A DNA stretch of 64,000 nt from positions 1 through 64,000 of the IMG/VR virus record IMGVR_UViG_3300014720_000033. One strand, written 5' to 3'. The position numbers were made by a program, and so were the translations under genes. Positions 26,901-34,234 of the stretch are shown one piece after another (the first letter of the stretch is position 1; each line of letters opens with the position of its first letter). The DNA is from a virus. The notes below the pieces were generated by a model. That model searched no databases. It had not been told where the DNA came from and saw nothing but the letters and a program-made list of their open reading frames with translations.

Positions 26901-26996
26901 GGTAGCAGGGACGCCCACAGGTCCTGTTACGGTTGGAGCGGAGAGGTCGATCTCACGCTCATAAAAGTTCGGCGCCTTGAAAGTCTGCTCGGCCAT
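23937..26996 (-). CDS. Tail sheath protein, copy 2
   Basis: This second gp18-like sheath protein of 1019 aa lies directly upstream of copy 1. It has EREIDLSAPTVTGPVGVPAT, GTANKGPAFVPVTVANFNEF, FGPYAVNEFLKHRSSLTYLR at the N-terminus and YPWFAPAGFNRAALDF, KDRLYDSRINPIASFP, YGQKTLQINKSALDRVNVRR, IAQRIVFEQN at the C-terminus. Those blocks match copy 1 closely, while the middle domains differ more. Both copies keep the handshake-region residues and neither is truncated, so both probably function, either as a mixed sheath or in different tail segments. AAGGAGATTAG precedes the ATG. Confidence 0.92.
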   Translation of the reverse strand: MAEQTFKAPNFYEREIDLSAPTVTGPVGVPATVIGTANKGPAFVPVTVANFNEFVQLFGNLDPNNFGPYAVNEFLKHRSSLTYLRVLGAGANSTDAHLDATRVYGTVNNAGFLLSGSASSASDARDVGAVQFLVAKHVRTDKGLYGMPVFQDNDTVADTTTTDLGINLVRGLIMTPNTARVMVLSSSTSITGLGPAVNDWTIADGDNKIKIVISSSLGSTFSTGDGKPGVKVLTASFDPSDKDYFAKVLNTDPDKFFQEQHYLHADFAVDVNVAHVSSSCEVAVVSGSSNTSSNGLSSRFFREVFGSYNARYSTPKTTDFISQPYGTTEYDLFNFEAIDDGEYANALYKISISNVRASADDSNKFGTFNVQIRSWDDTDTSLNILEQYTNCTLDPNSDNYVAKLIGDRKVYYNFDAVNPTEKRLVASGKYPNNSKYVRIVMNDAVERGNLPKDALPFGFRGPKLLNINPSTKLTDSLPTSNARLTGQLTSVATSLSSSFLPPIPHRYKVTRGEVSTTGNFDGAPGSSEQANVSYYWGVKFERASTASTPTSNDVLNANVVNEKNALLEAYTKFVGIEKLDALVTGSTTDSLNNNKFTLANVALYNELITQLTSSVNDHMREAAYIRNAKLDSTKYTWTEGGRNRMTFATLLASGSAAVFNRFSAYSKFTNFMYGGFDGTNFLNRDARRINDKSVSFDAATAGGASTSNSISGFTTNPSGQNISNNGVASYLTAVDIATNPLEANNNLLVVPGIREPYITDQTMAKTRDYGLSMYVMDIPSYDDNGTRLYDDSTNKPNINQTTSKFDSRVIDNNYAAVYYPDVFIDDVTNRRRVKVPASVPALGALAFNDRVTYPWFAPAGFNRAALDFVTNVAIRLSSTDKDRLYDSRINPIASFPRLGYVIYGQKTLQINKSALDRVNVRRLMLEIKRIIIDIAQRIVFEQNTPAVRNKFVADTSFQLSLIQAQAGVEAFQVVMNESNNTQDDVDLNRLNGRIVVVPTRVVEYIAIDFIITNSGVQFV

Positions 26997-27055
26997 TATC
27001 TAATCTCCTTCGATCTTGATTCTTCACATAACTATCAACATCGAAGTCAGAAAGC

Positions 27056-28318
27056 TTACTTTGTAATCACAATTTCAAGGCCGCCTAGAGAAGCTCCTGA
27101 GTAAGTTACTTCTCCTTTTGAATTCTTTCCTGTTGCTTTTATTATACTTCCTCGGGGAGAGCTGATATTTGAATACGAGTTTGAGGAAGCGACAGGATCC
27201 AATTGGCCCTGAGCGGCGGAGTTAGAGCCTATGTCAGAGAACACGGGGTAAACTTTCTGCTGCCTCCATCCGTCAGTCTGTTGATCCGTCTTTCTATTCG
27301 GTTGTTCGTCTAGCGGAAGTGTAGGATCGTCTGATCCTAAAACATAACCGTCATCAGGCTCATTGGGAGTAATTGGTCTGTCAAAACTCGATTCAAAGGA
27401 TATTGTCGGAGAAGACACGTACCTCTTTATGGGTATTGGAGATCCTGGGGACTCTGGGACGAAGAAATAAGCAGGGACGCTTACGTTGAATGTGTGCTTG
27501 ATGTACCTCTCCTGCTGTGACATGTCATCAAAGTTTGTCTCCAGTGCAAAAGAACCATCTTCTACTTTGGCAACAAACCAGTACCCTTTGGGCGTGTCTA
27601 GACGCCACGACTGACCCTGTGGTAGGAGTGTACTGAAAATCTTCTCCATGATTTGGTTTGCGTGTTGCATATATTGAGTCCACACAGTCACCTGATACTT
27701 CGCAGTGTAGAACTGTGGTGTTGGGACGACGATGGTCTCATACACGTTGTTTAGCAAGTTGGGCGCCAGGATTGCTCCGTCACGACGAGGCCTAGAATTT
27801 GACAGTTCGCCTGTCTTCCTGTCGGTATTTACTACACTGTTCGGTGTACTGTCAGAAAGATTCTGCTGATTTGGAATGAGGAGTCTGTTAGACAGGTTCT
27901 GATAGTCCCTGTCCGTCTTATCTAGCCTTCTCTTTACTACTATCTCTCCGACGTTCTGATTTATGCCTCTTCCTGCGATATCTTCAGAAGACGACTGATT
28001 CAGATCAGTCCTCATTATGGTTATGAGTGGAAGTATCAAGGTATTGTTCTTGTCTCTCACGGGCCTTCCGCCTTTCAGAAGAGCCCACTTTTCTCCTGCT
28101 GCAAATATCACAGGAGTCTTCTTGACTTCAGAGGAATCTATTCCTCCATATTGCGCAGATATTTCCTTGTCGAACAAATCGAAGATTGACGAGTCAACAT
28201 CTTCTATTCCGCAAGAAGGAATCGTCAGAGACGGAGCGCTGTTGCCGTTCTCGTATCCTGTTTGAAGAGGCGCCTGATTAAAGTTCTTTTTGTAGCTTGG
28301 ATTCAGTCTGGTGGGCAT
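27056..28318 (-). CDS. Tail terminator/sheath stabiliser-like connector protein (gp15-like)
   Basis: This 420-aa protein sits between neck and sheath genes, where T4 places gp15 (tail terminator). The conserved centre reads NNVYETIVVPTPQFYTAKYQ, VTVWTQYMQHANQIMEKIFS, SWRLDTPKGYWFVAKVEDGS and ERYIKHTFNVSVPAYFF, a beta-rich fold seen at this position in large T4-like phages. The N-terminal region (about 1-190) and the C-terminal region (about 300-420) are Ser/Asn/Asp-rich and probably extended. The gp15 assignment rests mainly on gene order plus the VPTPQF...NQIMEK block. Confidence 0.68.
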   Translation of the reverse strand: MPTRLNPSYKKNFNQAPLQTGYENGNSAPSLTIPSCGIEDVDSSIFDLFDKEISAQYGGIDSSEVKKTPVIFAAGEKWALLKGGRPVRDKNNTLILPLITIMRTDLNQSSSEDIAGRGINQNVGEIVVKRRLDKTDRDYQNLSNRLLIPNQQNLSDSTPNSVVNTDRKTGELSNSRPRRDGAILAPNLLNNVYETIVVPTPQFYTAKYQVTVWTQYMQHANQIMEKIFSTLLPQGQSWRLDTPKGYWFVAKVEDGSFALETNFDDMSQQERYIKHTFNVSVPAYFFVPESPGSPIPIKRYVSSPTISFESSFDRPITPNEPDDGYVLGSDDPTLPLDEQPNRKTDQQTDGWRQQKVYPVFSDIGSNSAAQGQLDPVASSNSYSNISSPRGSIIKATGKNSKGEVTYSGASLGGLEIVITK

Positions 28319-28329
28319 TTAACTTCCCT

Positions 28330-28998
28330 TCACTCATCATAGAAAGCAGAACCTACTCGTGCAGGATCTCCGAGATCGGAGACCTGCTTTGGACCGGTCA
28401 GGGGTTTGTCGAGCACTTCGTTTTCGACAAGATCCCTCTTGTCTCCTGTCGCCTCACCATTCTCATCGACTGCTTCTCCTCGCTGCTGGTGAAATTCTGT
28501 TTGAACAGCAGCAGCATCGGTGTACCCAATATCTGTAGGTCCAATGAGAGGTGCAGTAAAGAGACCTTCGCGGGCCTTGACGCCGACGAGTTTGACGCCA
28601 TCCTTGTGTTCCGGCATGCCGTAGATGTTTCTCATGAACGACCGCTCTGTTATCTCGTAGAAGACGTCAGAGAAGGAGAAGAAGTCACCGATGGAAACGT
28701 TGATGCCCTTGTCTAAGAGGTCCCTGTGTTGAACGTACACCTCGATCTTGTACTGGGCGTCGACGCCGAACTTGTCTATCTTCGTGTCGGTCTGGAAGTT
28801 GCTGTCCACCAGCGCGTCGAGGGCGATGGGGTTGTCGTACACCTTCTTCAGCGCCTCGTTGTAGACTCCGTGCGTCTTCGTCTTCAGCTCGGAAATTGGG
28901 TACAGAAATATTTTTTGACCTATCACATCCTTGACAATCTCCTTGGTAATGTCACTGATGAAGTTGAGTTCTCTGGGTCCGAGGAAAAGACGTGCCAT
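28330..28998 (-). CDS. Neck protein (gp14-like)
   Basis: This 222-aa head-tail connector protein shows the gp14-type sequence from the first residues: MARLFLGPRELNFISDITKE, then QKIFLYPISELKTKTHGVYN, KIEVYVQHRDLLDKGINVSI, GDFFSFSDVFYEITERSFMR, NIYGMPEHKDGVKLVGVKAR. The last 60 residues (EFHQQRGEAVDENGE...) are charged and probably flexible. T4 gp13 and gp14 together seal the filled head and bind the tail. Here the two genes are adjacent in the same order, only three bases apart. Confidence 0.8.
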   Translation of the reverse strand: MARLFLGPRELNFISDITKEIVKDVIGQKIFLYPISELKTKTHGVYNEALKKVYDNPIALDALVDSNFQTDTKIDKFGVDAQYKIEVYVQHRDLLDKGINVSIGDFFSFSDVFYEITERSFMRNIYGMPEHKDGVKLVGVKAREGLFTAPLIGPTDIGYTDAAAVQTEFHQQRGEAVDENGEATGDKRDLVENEVLDKPLTGPKQVSDLGDPARVGSAFYDE

Positions 28999-29001
28999 GG
29001 A

Positions 29002-30177
29002 TCATCCTATCGTGATGGTGTGGCCCTTAGGCATCGGAACGTACTTCAACTGCTTGTTGAGGGACTCGGCGGCGGCGGCGTCGGATTCTAACATCTTCTG
29101 ATGTGTTAAGTTTGCAAGAAACTCCTTAAGCTGTGTGAGGAGTTTATCCTTGTCTTCACGTCCCGTAGTAACGAGCGACTCGCCGTTGAGCTGAAGATCT
29201 GCATTAGGAACGGGTATGTTCTGAAACTTTGATCGAACGAGGCCTAACATCTCACGGCACAGAGCGAGTGTATACTGTCTAATCCACTGACGACCTGGCT
29301 GGTTTATCGAACCGAACGGAATGTTTCCAAGTGGAAAATTCTGGGGACCTGAGATGCCATCGATAGAATCATCAGAAAATGCTGAAGGATTGAGCGGATT
29401 CTGCGGAGGTAACACCCTACAAAAAAGTTTACCAGTTTGCAAGTCTGTCATGGGAATAGGATAGATCCTTAGTTTGCTTCCCATTATCTCATAACTGTAG
29501 TGTGATCTTCTCACTCTGAAGGCTGACTCAAGCATTCCTCTGCGAAGTACGTCTTCAAAGATGGGTAAAACATAGAAGATTGAAGAATTAACATACGACT
29601 CATAGTTGAAGTTCGTCGCCATGAAGTTCGTTATGTTAGAGGCATTTAACAAAAAGTGTTGAGCAGCAAGAGGTTCCATGTGAAATAACTCAACGACTTT
29701 AAGCTTGCCTTTGCTGCCGGCAGGTAAATTACCGTATACAGACGAGCCTGATACAAAGTCTTTCAAGTCTGTATAGATGTCGTAGTCCTGCTTTCCACCG
29801 ACAAGATCAAAATAGCCTAACGTGTAATTAAAAGAACCTCCGACGTAAGCTTCAGTCGCATAGGGCTCTGCCATTCTCACCAAGTATTCAAGTGTTTGAC
29901 GAGAATACTTGTTCGTATAGTCTTCCGATGTAGATACACCAAGGACGTTCGTCAATTCAGAAACTATCTTCGTCTCATGGACTTGTCGAGAGTATTCGCA
30001 GACAGCTTCTTCAAGGCAAGACCAGATCTGCTTCTTCGTCAATTCGACAGAGAGGACGTCGTCACCGAGCTTCCTCTTCACGTAAGTGACCATGGAATCT
30101 GCTTCTGCTTGAAAGTCAGCGTCAGCGTCAAAAAAGCCAAATGGCGTGGGTGCTATTGTGTTAACGAACGTGGCCAT
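29002..30177 (-). CDS. Neck/head completion protein (gp13-like)
   Basis: This 391-aa protein precedes gp14. Recognisable parts: DADFQAEADSMVTYVKRKLG and LTKKQIWSCLEEAVCEYSRQ near the N-terminus (the helical portal-contacting part), GYFDLVGGKQDYDIYTDL, YEIMGSKLRIYPIPM and RQWIRQYTLALCREMLGLVR, then a helical C-terminus. These match the gp13-type head completion proteins of T4-like phages. It starts the gp13-gp14-gp15-sheath operon. An ATACTTA motif lies 22 bases upstream of the ATG, and AGGATAGG serves as ribosome binding site. Confidence 0.8.
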   Translation of the reverse strand: MATFVNTIAPTPFGFFDADADFQAEADSMVTYVKRKLGDDVLSVELTKKQIWSCLEEAVCEYSRQVHETKIVSELTNVLGVSTSEDYTNKYSRQTLEYLVRMAEPYATEAYVGGSFNYTLGYFDLVGGKQDYDIYTDLKDFVSGSSVYGNLPAGSKGKLKVVELFHMEPLAAQHFLLNASNITNFMATNFNYESYVNSSIFYVLPIFEDVLRRGMLESAFRVRRSHYSYEIMGSKLRIYPIPMTDLQTGKLFCRVLPPQNPLNPSAFSDDSIDGISGPQNFPLGNIPFGSINQPGRQWIRQYTLALCREMLGLVRSKFQNIPVPNADLQLNGESLVTTGREDKDKLLTQLKEFLANLTHQKMLESDAAAAESLNKQLKYVPMPKGHTITIG

Positions 30178-30199
30178 GTGTCACACCTATCCTGTGCGA

Positions 30200-30206
30200 T
30201 AAGTAT
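30200..30206 (-). promoter_or_regulatory. ATACTTA motif upstream of the neck-sheath operon
   Basis: The minus strand reads CACATACTTATCGC before AGGATAGG and the ATG at 30177. It would drive the gp13-gp14-gp15-sheath operon. Confidence 0.4.
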
Positions 30207-30283
30207 GTGATCGTCTTGGATTTGGTCTCACCTACCAAGAGTTTGTGGACAGTTCCTGATCGACGGCGCTCTCGAATCGAAGA

Positions 30284-30868
30284 TCACTTGCTGAATTTTT
30301 CTTTGAGTGATCCAGGCTGGGCGGTCTTCTTGAGGAAAGTATCCTTCAGTGAACCAGGCAGTGGTGCAGACTCCACTTGAATCTTTTGAGGCTCAGGAGG
30401 AGTGACGGGAGAAGCGACTTTGGCAACAGGCTTCTGCTCAAATTTAATGGTGGCAACTGCGGGTGGAGGAGCAGCAACAGGCTTTATGACAGATATTGGC
30501 GCTGCAGTCACAGTGACCTCAGGTTTGACGGCCTTTCGTACGACCTGTATCGTCTCTGCTACGACAGAGAGAGTCTTCTTGAAGTTGATCTGGAACTGAA
30601 GAGGAGCGAAGTAGCGGTTGTCGACAAGGACCTCTACACGGGCGTCGTACGTACCCTCGGTGATCTTCTTGTCCATCCTCGGGAGAGTAAACTGCACCAC
30701 CTCGTCCTCACCGGTGCCGTAACCGTTGAACATGTAGGCGAAGTCTTCGTTCTCACATACGAGTCTCACCTTGGCGGGAGACATTGCTGTTCCCTCCATC
30801 TTGATTTTGAACGTGAGGTCGTTACTCTCTTCGATGTCTAATTGTATCGTTTCTGTCAGCGGTTCCAT
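30284..30868 (-). CDS. Putative structural protein with C-terminal PGSLK repeats
   Basis: Unknown function. Residues 1-100 form a compact beta domain (ESNDLTFKIKMEGTAMSPAK; GTYDARVEVLVDNRYFAPLQ; FQINFKK). A Pro/Ala/Val/Lys-rich linker follows (KPVAAPPPAVATIKFEQKPV). The end has two copies of a short motif, PGSLKDTFLKK and PGSLKEKFSK. Such an end repeat on a flexible tether suggests a docking peptide that binds a partner twice. It lies upstream of the neck genes and may be a head-vertex or neck accessory protein. Confidence 0.65.
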   Translation of the reverse strand: MEPLTETIQLDIEESNDLTFKIKMEGTAMSPAKVRLVCENEDFAYMFNGYGTGEDEVVQFTLPRMDKKITEGTYDARVEVLVDNRYFAPLQFQINFKKTLSVVAETIQVVRKAVKPEVTVTAAPISVIKPVAAPPPAVATIKFEQKPVAKVASPVTPPEPQKIQVESAPLPGSLKDTFLKKTAQPGSLKEKFSK

Positions 30869-30884
30869 CGCAGATACATATCAC

Positions 30885-31244
30885 TCACTTTATCCTCTTT
30901 ACCGTGATCTTGAGGTCTTCTAGCGCAGATCTGACACGCACGGAGGCCCTACTGATGAGAACTGCTGCTATCTGGGACGTCTTGGATATTCTCACCTTAA
31001 TCGAACCCGAGATAGGAATGGGAGGTTTCTCGTCATTTATTCTGATCAGTTTGGCCCAGACCATCACCTCTTGGAGTTCTTGAAGTGCCCGTTTCGTGCC
31101 ACTCTGACCCGCTCGATAGATGCGGATCGCTTGTCGCTTGACCTCCTCAAAGAAACCTCCAAGTCCTTGCGATATCAACGCAGCTCTTCCTGGGACGCCG
31201 CCTGTGACAGGTCCCATGCCGCGAGTCACCAACTTGTTTCCCAT
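30885..31244 (-). CDS. Small basic structural protein, unknown
   Basis: This 119-aa basic protein begins MGNKLVTRGMGPVTGGVPGR, a Gly-rich start seen in several phage virion proteins. Residues 27-70 form a helix (FFEEVKRQAIRIYRAGQSGT) and the C-terminal half alternates strands (GSIKVRISKTSQIAAVLISR). Its stop-proximal end is basic (LKITVKRIK). Its start codon overlaps the stop of the preceding gene at base 31244, so translation is coupled. No further function can be assigned; virion or connector-accessory is the best guess from context. Confidence 0.62.
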   Translation of the reverse strand: MGNKLVTRGMGPVTGGVPGRAALISQGLGGFFEEVKRQAIRIYRAGQSGTKRALQELQEVMVWAKLIRINDEKPPIPISGSIKVRISKTSQIAAVLISRASVRVRSALEDLKITVKRIK

Positions 31245-31738
31245 CAGACCTTGACTCTCTCAAAGACAGCATCCATCGTTGGATTGCCGGCATCGTCGAA
31301 GAGGTCGAAACGAACAACCTCGGTCGTGTTGTCGTCTTTGTAGAAGATCATCTGATTGTTCACTATCCTCCAGCGACCGAACTGTATGTCGTAGATTGAA
31401 TTGAGAGTGCCCGTCATGGACGTGACGACGTCGTATATCTCATCGATCTTGGCTGTATCTATCGTGACAGCTGCAGAACCGTTGTACTCTTCGGTGGCAT
31501 AAGAAGCTGTCAGAAAATAATGATCTCCGGTGTCCCAGAGTATCTGTCCCTTGAAATTGTCTGGGAAAGACACATATGCAGCGTATATACCGGGTGCGGT
31601 CTGGTAGACTCCCGTGGTCGTCCTTGACTCAACGACGGTCCCATCTGTTCCCAAGAGAGAATAACCGACACCAAGAGATCCTGTTGCATCGTACTTCGAT
31701 CTTCCAAAATTGACGTTCTGCAGAAGCTGTGTAGGCAT
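31244..31738 (-). CDS. Putative virion/connector protein
   Basis: The protein is likely 164 aa, starting at the ATG at 31738 (MPTQLLQNVNFGRSKYDATG); the frame is open 13 codons further to a TTG-type start that runs through a terminator T-run and is less likely. The sequence is beta-rich (GVGYSLLGTDGTVVESRTTT; GVYQTAPGIYAAYVSFPDNF; KGQILWDTGDHYFLTASY), and ends with GRWRIVNNQMIFYKDDNTTE then VVRFDLFDDAGNPTMDAVFE. Modules ending this way recur in large-phage structural proteins. The name of the family is not known to me. It begins the three-gene group 30284-31738. Confidence 0.65.
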   Translation of the reverse strand: MPTQLLQNVNFGRSKYDATGSLGVGYSLLGTDGTVVESRTTTGVYQTAPGIYAAYVSFPDNFKGQILWDTGDHYFLTASYATEEYNGSAAVTIDTAKIDEIYDVVTSMTGTLNSIYDIQFGRWRIVNNQMIFYKDDNTTEVVRFDLFDDAGNPTMDAVFERVKV

Positions 31739-31754
31739 GTGAAAATTATAACCT

Positions 31755-31787
31755 AAAAGAAAAACGGAGGCCCACAAGAACCTCCGC
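31755..31787 (-). terminator. Intrinsic terminator after the 31808 gene
   Basis: On the minus strand CGGAGG (31786-31781) pairs with CCTCCG (31770-31765) across a 10-nt loop and is followed by TTTTTCTTTT. Confidence 0.7.
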
Positions 31788-31807
31788 TTTCACAATTTAC
31801 TCGACGA

Positions 31808-32011
31808 TCAGAAGACTGACGGAGGAGACGAAGTCACTGAGTCGGTGATCTGAGTGCCCGACTGTGCTTCAGGCTGCTTAAACACTGCGATCGCCTCGGC
31901 GACGAGTGATGCCTGCTCGAGCGTGAAGGCGCCGCGGGCTTGAGCGAGTCTCGCCGCCTCGACCAGTACGTTCAATGCCTTGTTCTGCTTCTCGACCAAT
32001 TCGTTGTCCAT
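31808..32011 (-). CDS. Small helical protein, unknown
   Basis: This 67-aa protein starts at the ATG at 32011, preceded by AGAGG; an upstream in-frame start at 32113 overlaps the divergent LamG gene and is less likely. The sequence is a helical hairpin (VEKQNKALNVLVEAARLAQA; FTLEQASLVAEAIAVFKQPE) with a Ser/Thr-rich end. It is a single-gene unit bounded by a terminator on one side and the divergent plus-strand array on the other. No function is recognised; a regulator or a small accessory virion protein would fit. Confidence 0.62.
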   Translation of the reverse strand: MDNELVEKQNKALNVLVEAARLAQARGAFTLEQASLVAEAIAVFKQPEAQSGTQITDSVTSSPPSVF

Positions 32012-32101
32012 GTGATTAACCTCTGAGTTTGACGTTAGCACTAAGAAACTAAACACGGTTCGGGTGACGTAAACGGCAAATAGTATATTATAGTTACAGC
32101 G

Positions 32102-32776
32102 ATGGGCAAGCACTTCTCACCTAGAATAGTCACCGAAGGAATGGTGTTGTGCCTCGATGCCGGGAACAGGGAGAGTTACCCAGGAAGCGGCGCGTCTTGG
32201 TTAAACTTGGCAAGCAATGCGAGAAATGCCTCTCTAGTAAATGCTCCATCTTACGACACGAGAAACTTGGGCTATCTGTCTTTCAATGGATCCACGCAAA
32301 GCGGTACTGTGACTTCACCGGGCGTGTCCGGGCAAAATATAACGGCAAACATTTGGTGTTACCCAACTACGTCTGGGAATTTCATGACTCCGTTGACAAA
32401 CATGACTTTTGACAGTTCGACGGTTGGCTATGCAATTCAACAGAGAAACAATGGAACTTTCTGGGTGACGGTAGGGGTCTGGGGTGTCTCGGGAGATACT
32501 GTGTCTAGCATTCCGTATTCAGCGAACCAGTGGATAAATTTGACGATGACATACAATGGTTCTACAATTACGGCCTACAAAAATGGCGATGTATTTGGCA
32601 CTGCTGCAAGTACGAGGACATTCGTTGAAGGTACTCTTACACTTGGTAAAGGCGCAATAAGCGCATCAGAGTACTTCACGGGAGGTCTATCTATAGTTCA
32701 GCTGTACAACAGGGCGCTCACCGCAGCAGAAGTCTCACAGAACTTCAGCGCTCACAGGGGAAGGTTCGGAATCTGA
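32102..32776 (+). CDS. LamG/concanavalin-type lectin-fold protein, array copy 1
   Basis: First of ten tandem plus-strand paralogues. The N-terminal block GMVLCLDAGNRESYPGSG and the ending LYNRALTAAEVSQNFSAHRG with RFGI define the family (Laminin_G_3-like jelly-roll domain, about 224 aa). Between them the core is beta-rich (GYLSFNGSTQSGTVTS; NITANIWCYPTTSGN; WINLTMTYNGSTITAYKNGD). Such domains bind glycans or cell-surface protein and occur in phage fibres and capsid decorations. No signal peptide is present. No Shine-Dalgarno sequence is obvious before this ATG, unlike the later copies, and AGTATATTATAG lies about 15 bases upstream as a possible promoter element. It is the only copy separated from the next by more than a base or two (37 bases). 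Confidence 0.85.
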   Translation: MGKHFSPRIVTEGMVLCLDAGNRESYPGSGASWLNLASNARNASLVNAPSYDTRNLGYLSFNGSTQSGTVTSPGVSGQNITANIWCYPTTSGNFMTPLTNMTFDSSTVGYAIQQRNNGTFWVTVGVWGVSGDTVSSIPYSANQWINLTMTYNGSTITAYKNGDVFGTAASTRTFVEGTLTLGKGAISASEYFTGGLSIVQLYNRALTAAEVSQNFSAHRGRFGI

Positions 32777-32813
32777 TGCAACACGGTGAAAGCCAAAAGA
32801 GAGCGAGGAGCTG

Positions 32814-33530
32814 ATGGCAGGTGCTTACTACCCGAGAATTGTCACAGATGGTTTAGCGTTGTGTCTCGACGTGGGTAACAGAGAGAGTTATCCTGGGAGC
32901 GGGACTGTGTGGAATGACTTGAGTTTGAACAGTAAGAACGGTGTGTTGAGTGGAGGAACCACTTATAATATTGCCAGTCTAGGATCGATAACTTTCAACG
33001 GTGTAGACGCAATCAGTGTACATGGAGCATTGCCAGGTTCTTTCGCAACCTTCACGGTGTCTGTGTGGTTTTTCCCACTTACTTTCACGAACTGGCAGAA
33101 TGTCATAGACTGCAACTACGCTTACAACGGCACGACAGGCAACATTGGCCCCCGGTTCGAAATAGACGGTTCTGGTGGCGGCGGATGGAATTATTCCGAC
33201 ATAACGAACAACAATGACAGGTATTACGGTCATTCCTCAGGTCAAATGCAGTTAAACAGGTGGAACAACAGCACGATCACATACGTTGGATCCAACAGTT
33301 TCATCTACTACAACGGATCATCAACGGGAACTGTTCGAAGTGTGGGATCAGGGGGAGCTCCGACAGGTTTCATCGGGTCCATGAACAACGTGTACATTGG
33401 GAGGGGTTTCTCTTTGGCAACTAGATTCTTCAACGGACGTGTCTCACACGTGACGATATATAACAGGGCTCTCACCGCCGCAGAAGTCTCACAGAACTTC
33501 AGCGCGACGAGAGGAAGGTTCGGCATCTGA
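32814..33530 (+). CDS. LamG/concanavalin-type lectin-fold protein, array copy 2
   Basis: 238 aa. It starts with YYPRIVTDGLALCLDVGNRE and ends with RALTAAEVSQNFSATRGRFG. The core has ISVHGALPGSFATFTVSVWF, an Asn-rich loop (YSDITNNNDRYYGHSSG) and RWNNSTITYVGSNSFIYYNG. The C-terminal 40 residues are nearly the same as copy 1, while the core is different, as expected if only the framework is conserved. AGCGAGGAGCTG precedes its ATG by a few bases. Its TGA shares the A with the next ATG (TGATG at 33528-33532), so ribosomes can re-initiate directly. Confidence 0.85.
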   Translation: MAGAYYPRIVTDGLALCLDVGNRESYPGSGTVWNDLSLNSKNGVLSGGTTYNIASLGSITFNGVDAISVHGALPGSFATFTVSVWFFPLTFTNWQNVIDCNYAYNGTTGNIGPRFEIDGSGGGGWNYSDITNNNDRYYGHSSGQMQLNRWNNSTITYVGSNSFIYYNGSSTGTVRSVGSGGAPTGFIGSMNNVYIGRGFSLATRFFNGRVSHVTIYNRALTAAEVSQNFSATRGRFGI

Positions 33531-34234
33531 TGGCAAGTTCATACTATCCAAAGATCGTGACGTCAGGGATGGTCCTGTACCTCGATGCGGGAAACAGGGA
33601 CAGTTATGCAGGAAGCGGGACAACGTGGAGGGACTTGAGCGGCAGAGGTAACAACGGGACTCTGACCAACTCTCCCACGTTCAGTACATCAGCGCTAGGA
33701 GCAATATCGTTCGGAGGAAACACGAGTCACGTCACGGTCCCTGACTCGAACGACTGGACAAACTCAGAGTTCATGATGGACGTGTGGTTCAACAGGAGCG
33801 GTGCGTGGCCGTCCGCATGGGAACGCGATGCTCTTCTCTCTCACGATGAGGGTGGAGGTAACTTCTCGAAGTGGATATATTCATACGATATCTCGAAGAG
33901 CAAACCCATCTTTCACATCAACTACGCTCCCAGCACCAACGTTGTGATAGAACCCTCGAGCACGGTTTCCCTCTCCCTCTCCACGTGGTACAACTTCTCC
34001 ATCACGAAGAGCGGAACCTCGTTCACTTTCTACTCCAACGGTGCCTCCCTCGGAAGCGCAACGAACTCATCGCTAATACCTAATGCAGCTGCTCCCTTGC
34101 GTATCGGAACTGGTGAAGGTAGTAGTCCTTACTTCAACGGTCAAATATCTACTGTGCGGATCTACAATCGGGCACTCAGCGCCGCAGAAGTCCTCCAAAA
34201 CTTCAACGCGATGAGGGGAAGGTTCAGGGTCTGA
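33530..34234 (+). CDS. LamG/concanavalin-type lectin-fold protein, array copy 3
   Basis: 234 aa, beginning SYYPKIVTSGMVLYLDAGNR and ending ALSAAEVLQNFNAMRGRFRV. The core includes SGRGNNGTLTNSPTFSTSAL, VTVPDSNDWTNSEFMMDVWF and WYNFSITKSGTSFTFYSNGA. The last 52 bases are identical to those of copy 5 (34185-34236 against 35605-35656), although the cores differ, which points to recent recombination between copies. The ribosome binding site is AGAGGAAGG within the end of copy 2. Confidence 0.86.
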   Translation: MASSYYPKIVTSGMVLYLDAGNRDSYAGSGTTWRDLSGRGNNGTLTNSPTFSTSALGAISFGGNTSHVTVPDSNDWTNSEFMMDVWFNRSGAWPSAWERDALLSHDEGGGNFSKWIYSYDISKSKPIFHINYAPSTNVVIEPSSTVSLSLSTWYNFSITKSGTSFTFYSNGASLGSATNSSLIPNAAAPLRIGTGEGSSPYFNGQISTVRIYNRALSAAEVLQNFNAMRGRFRV

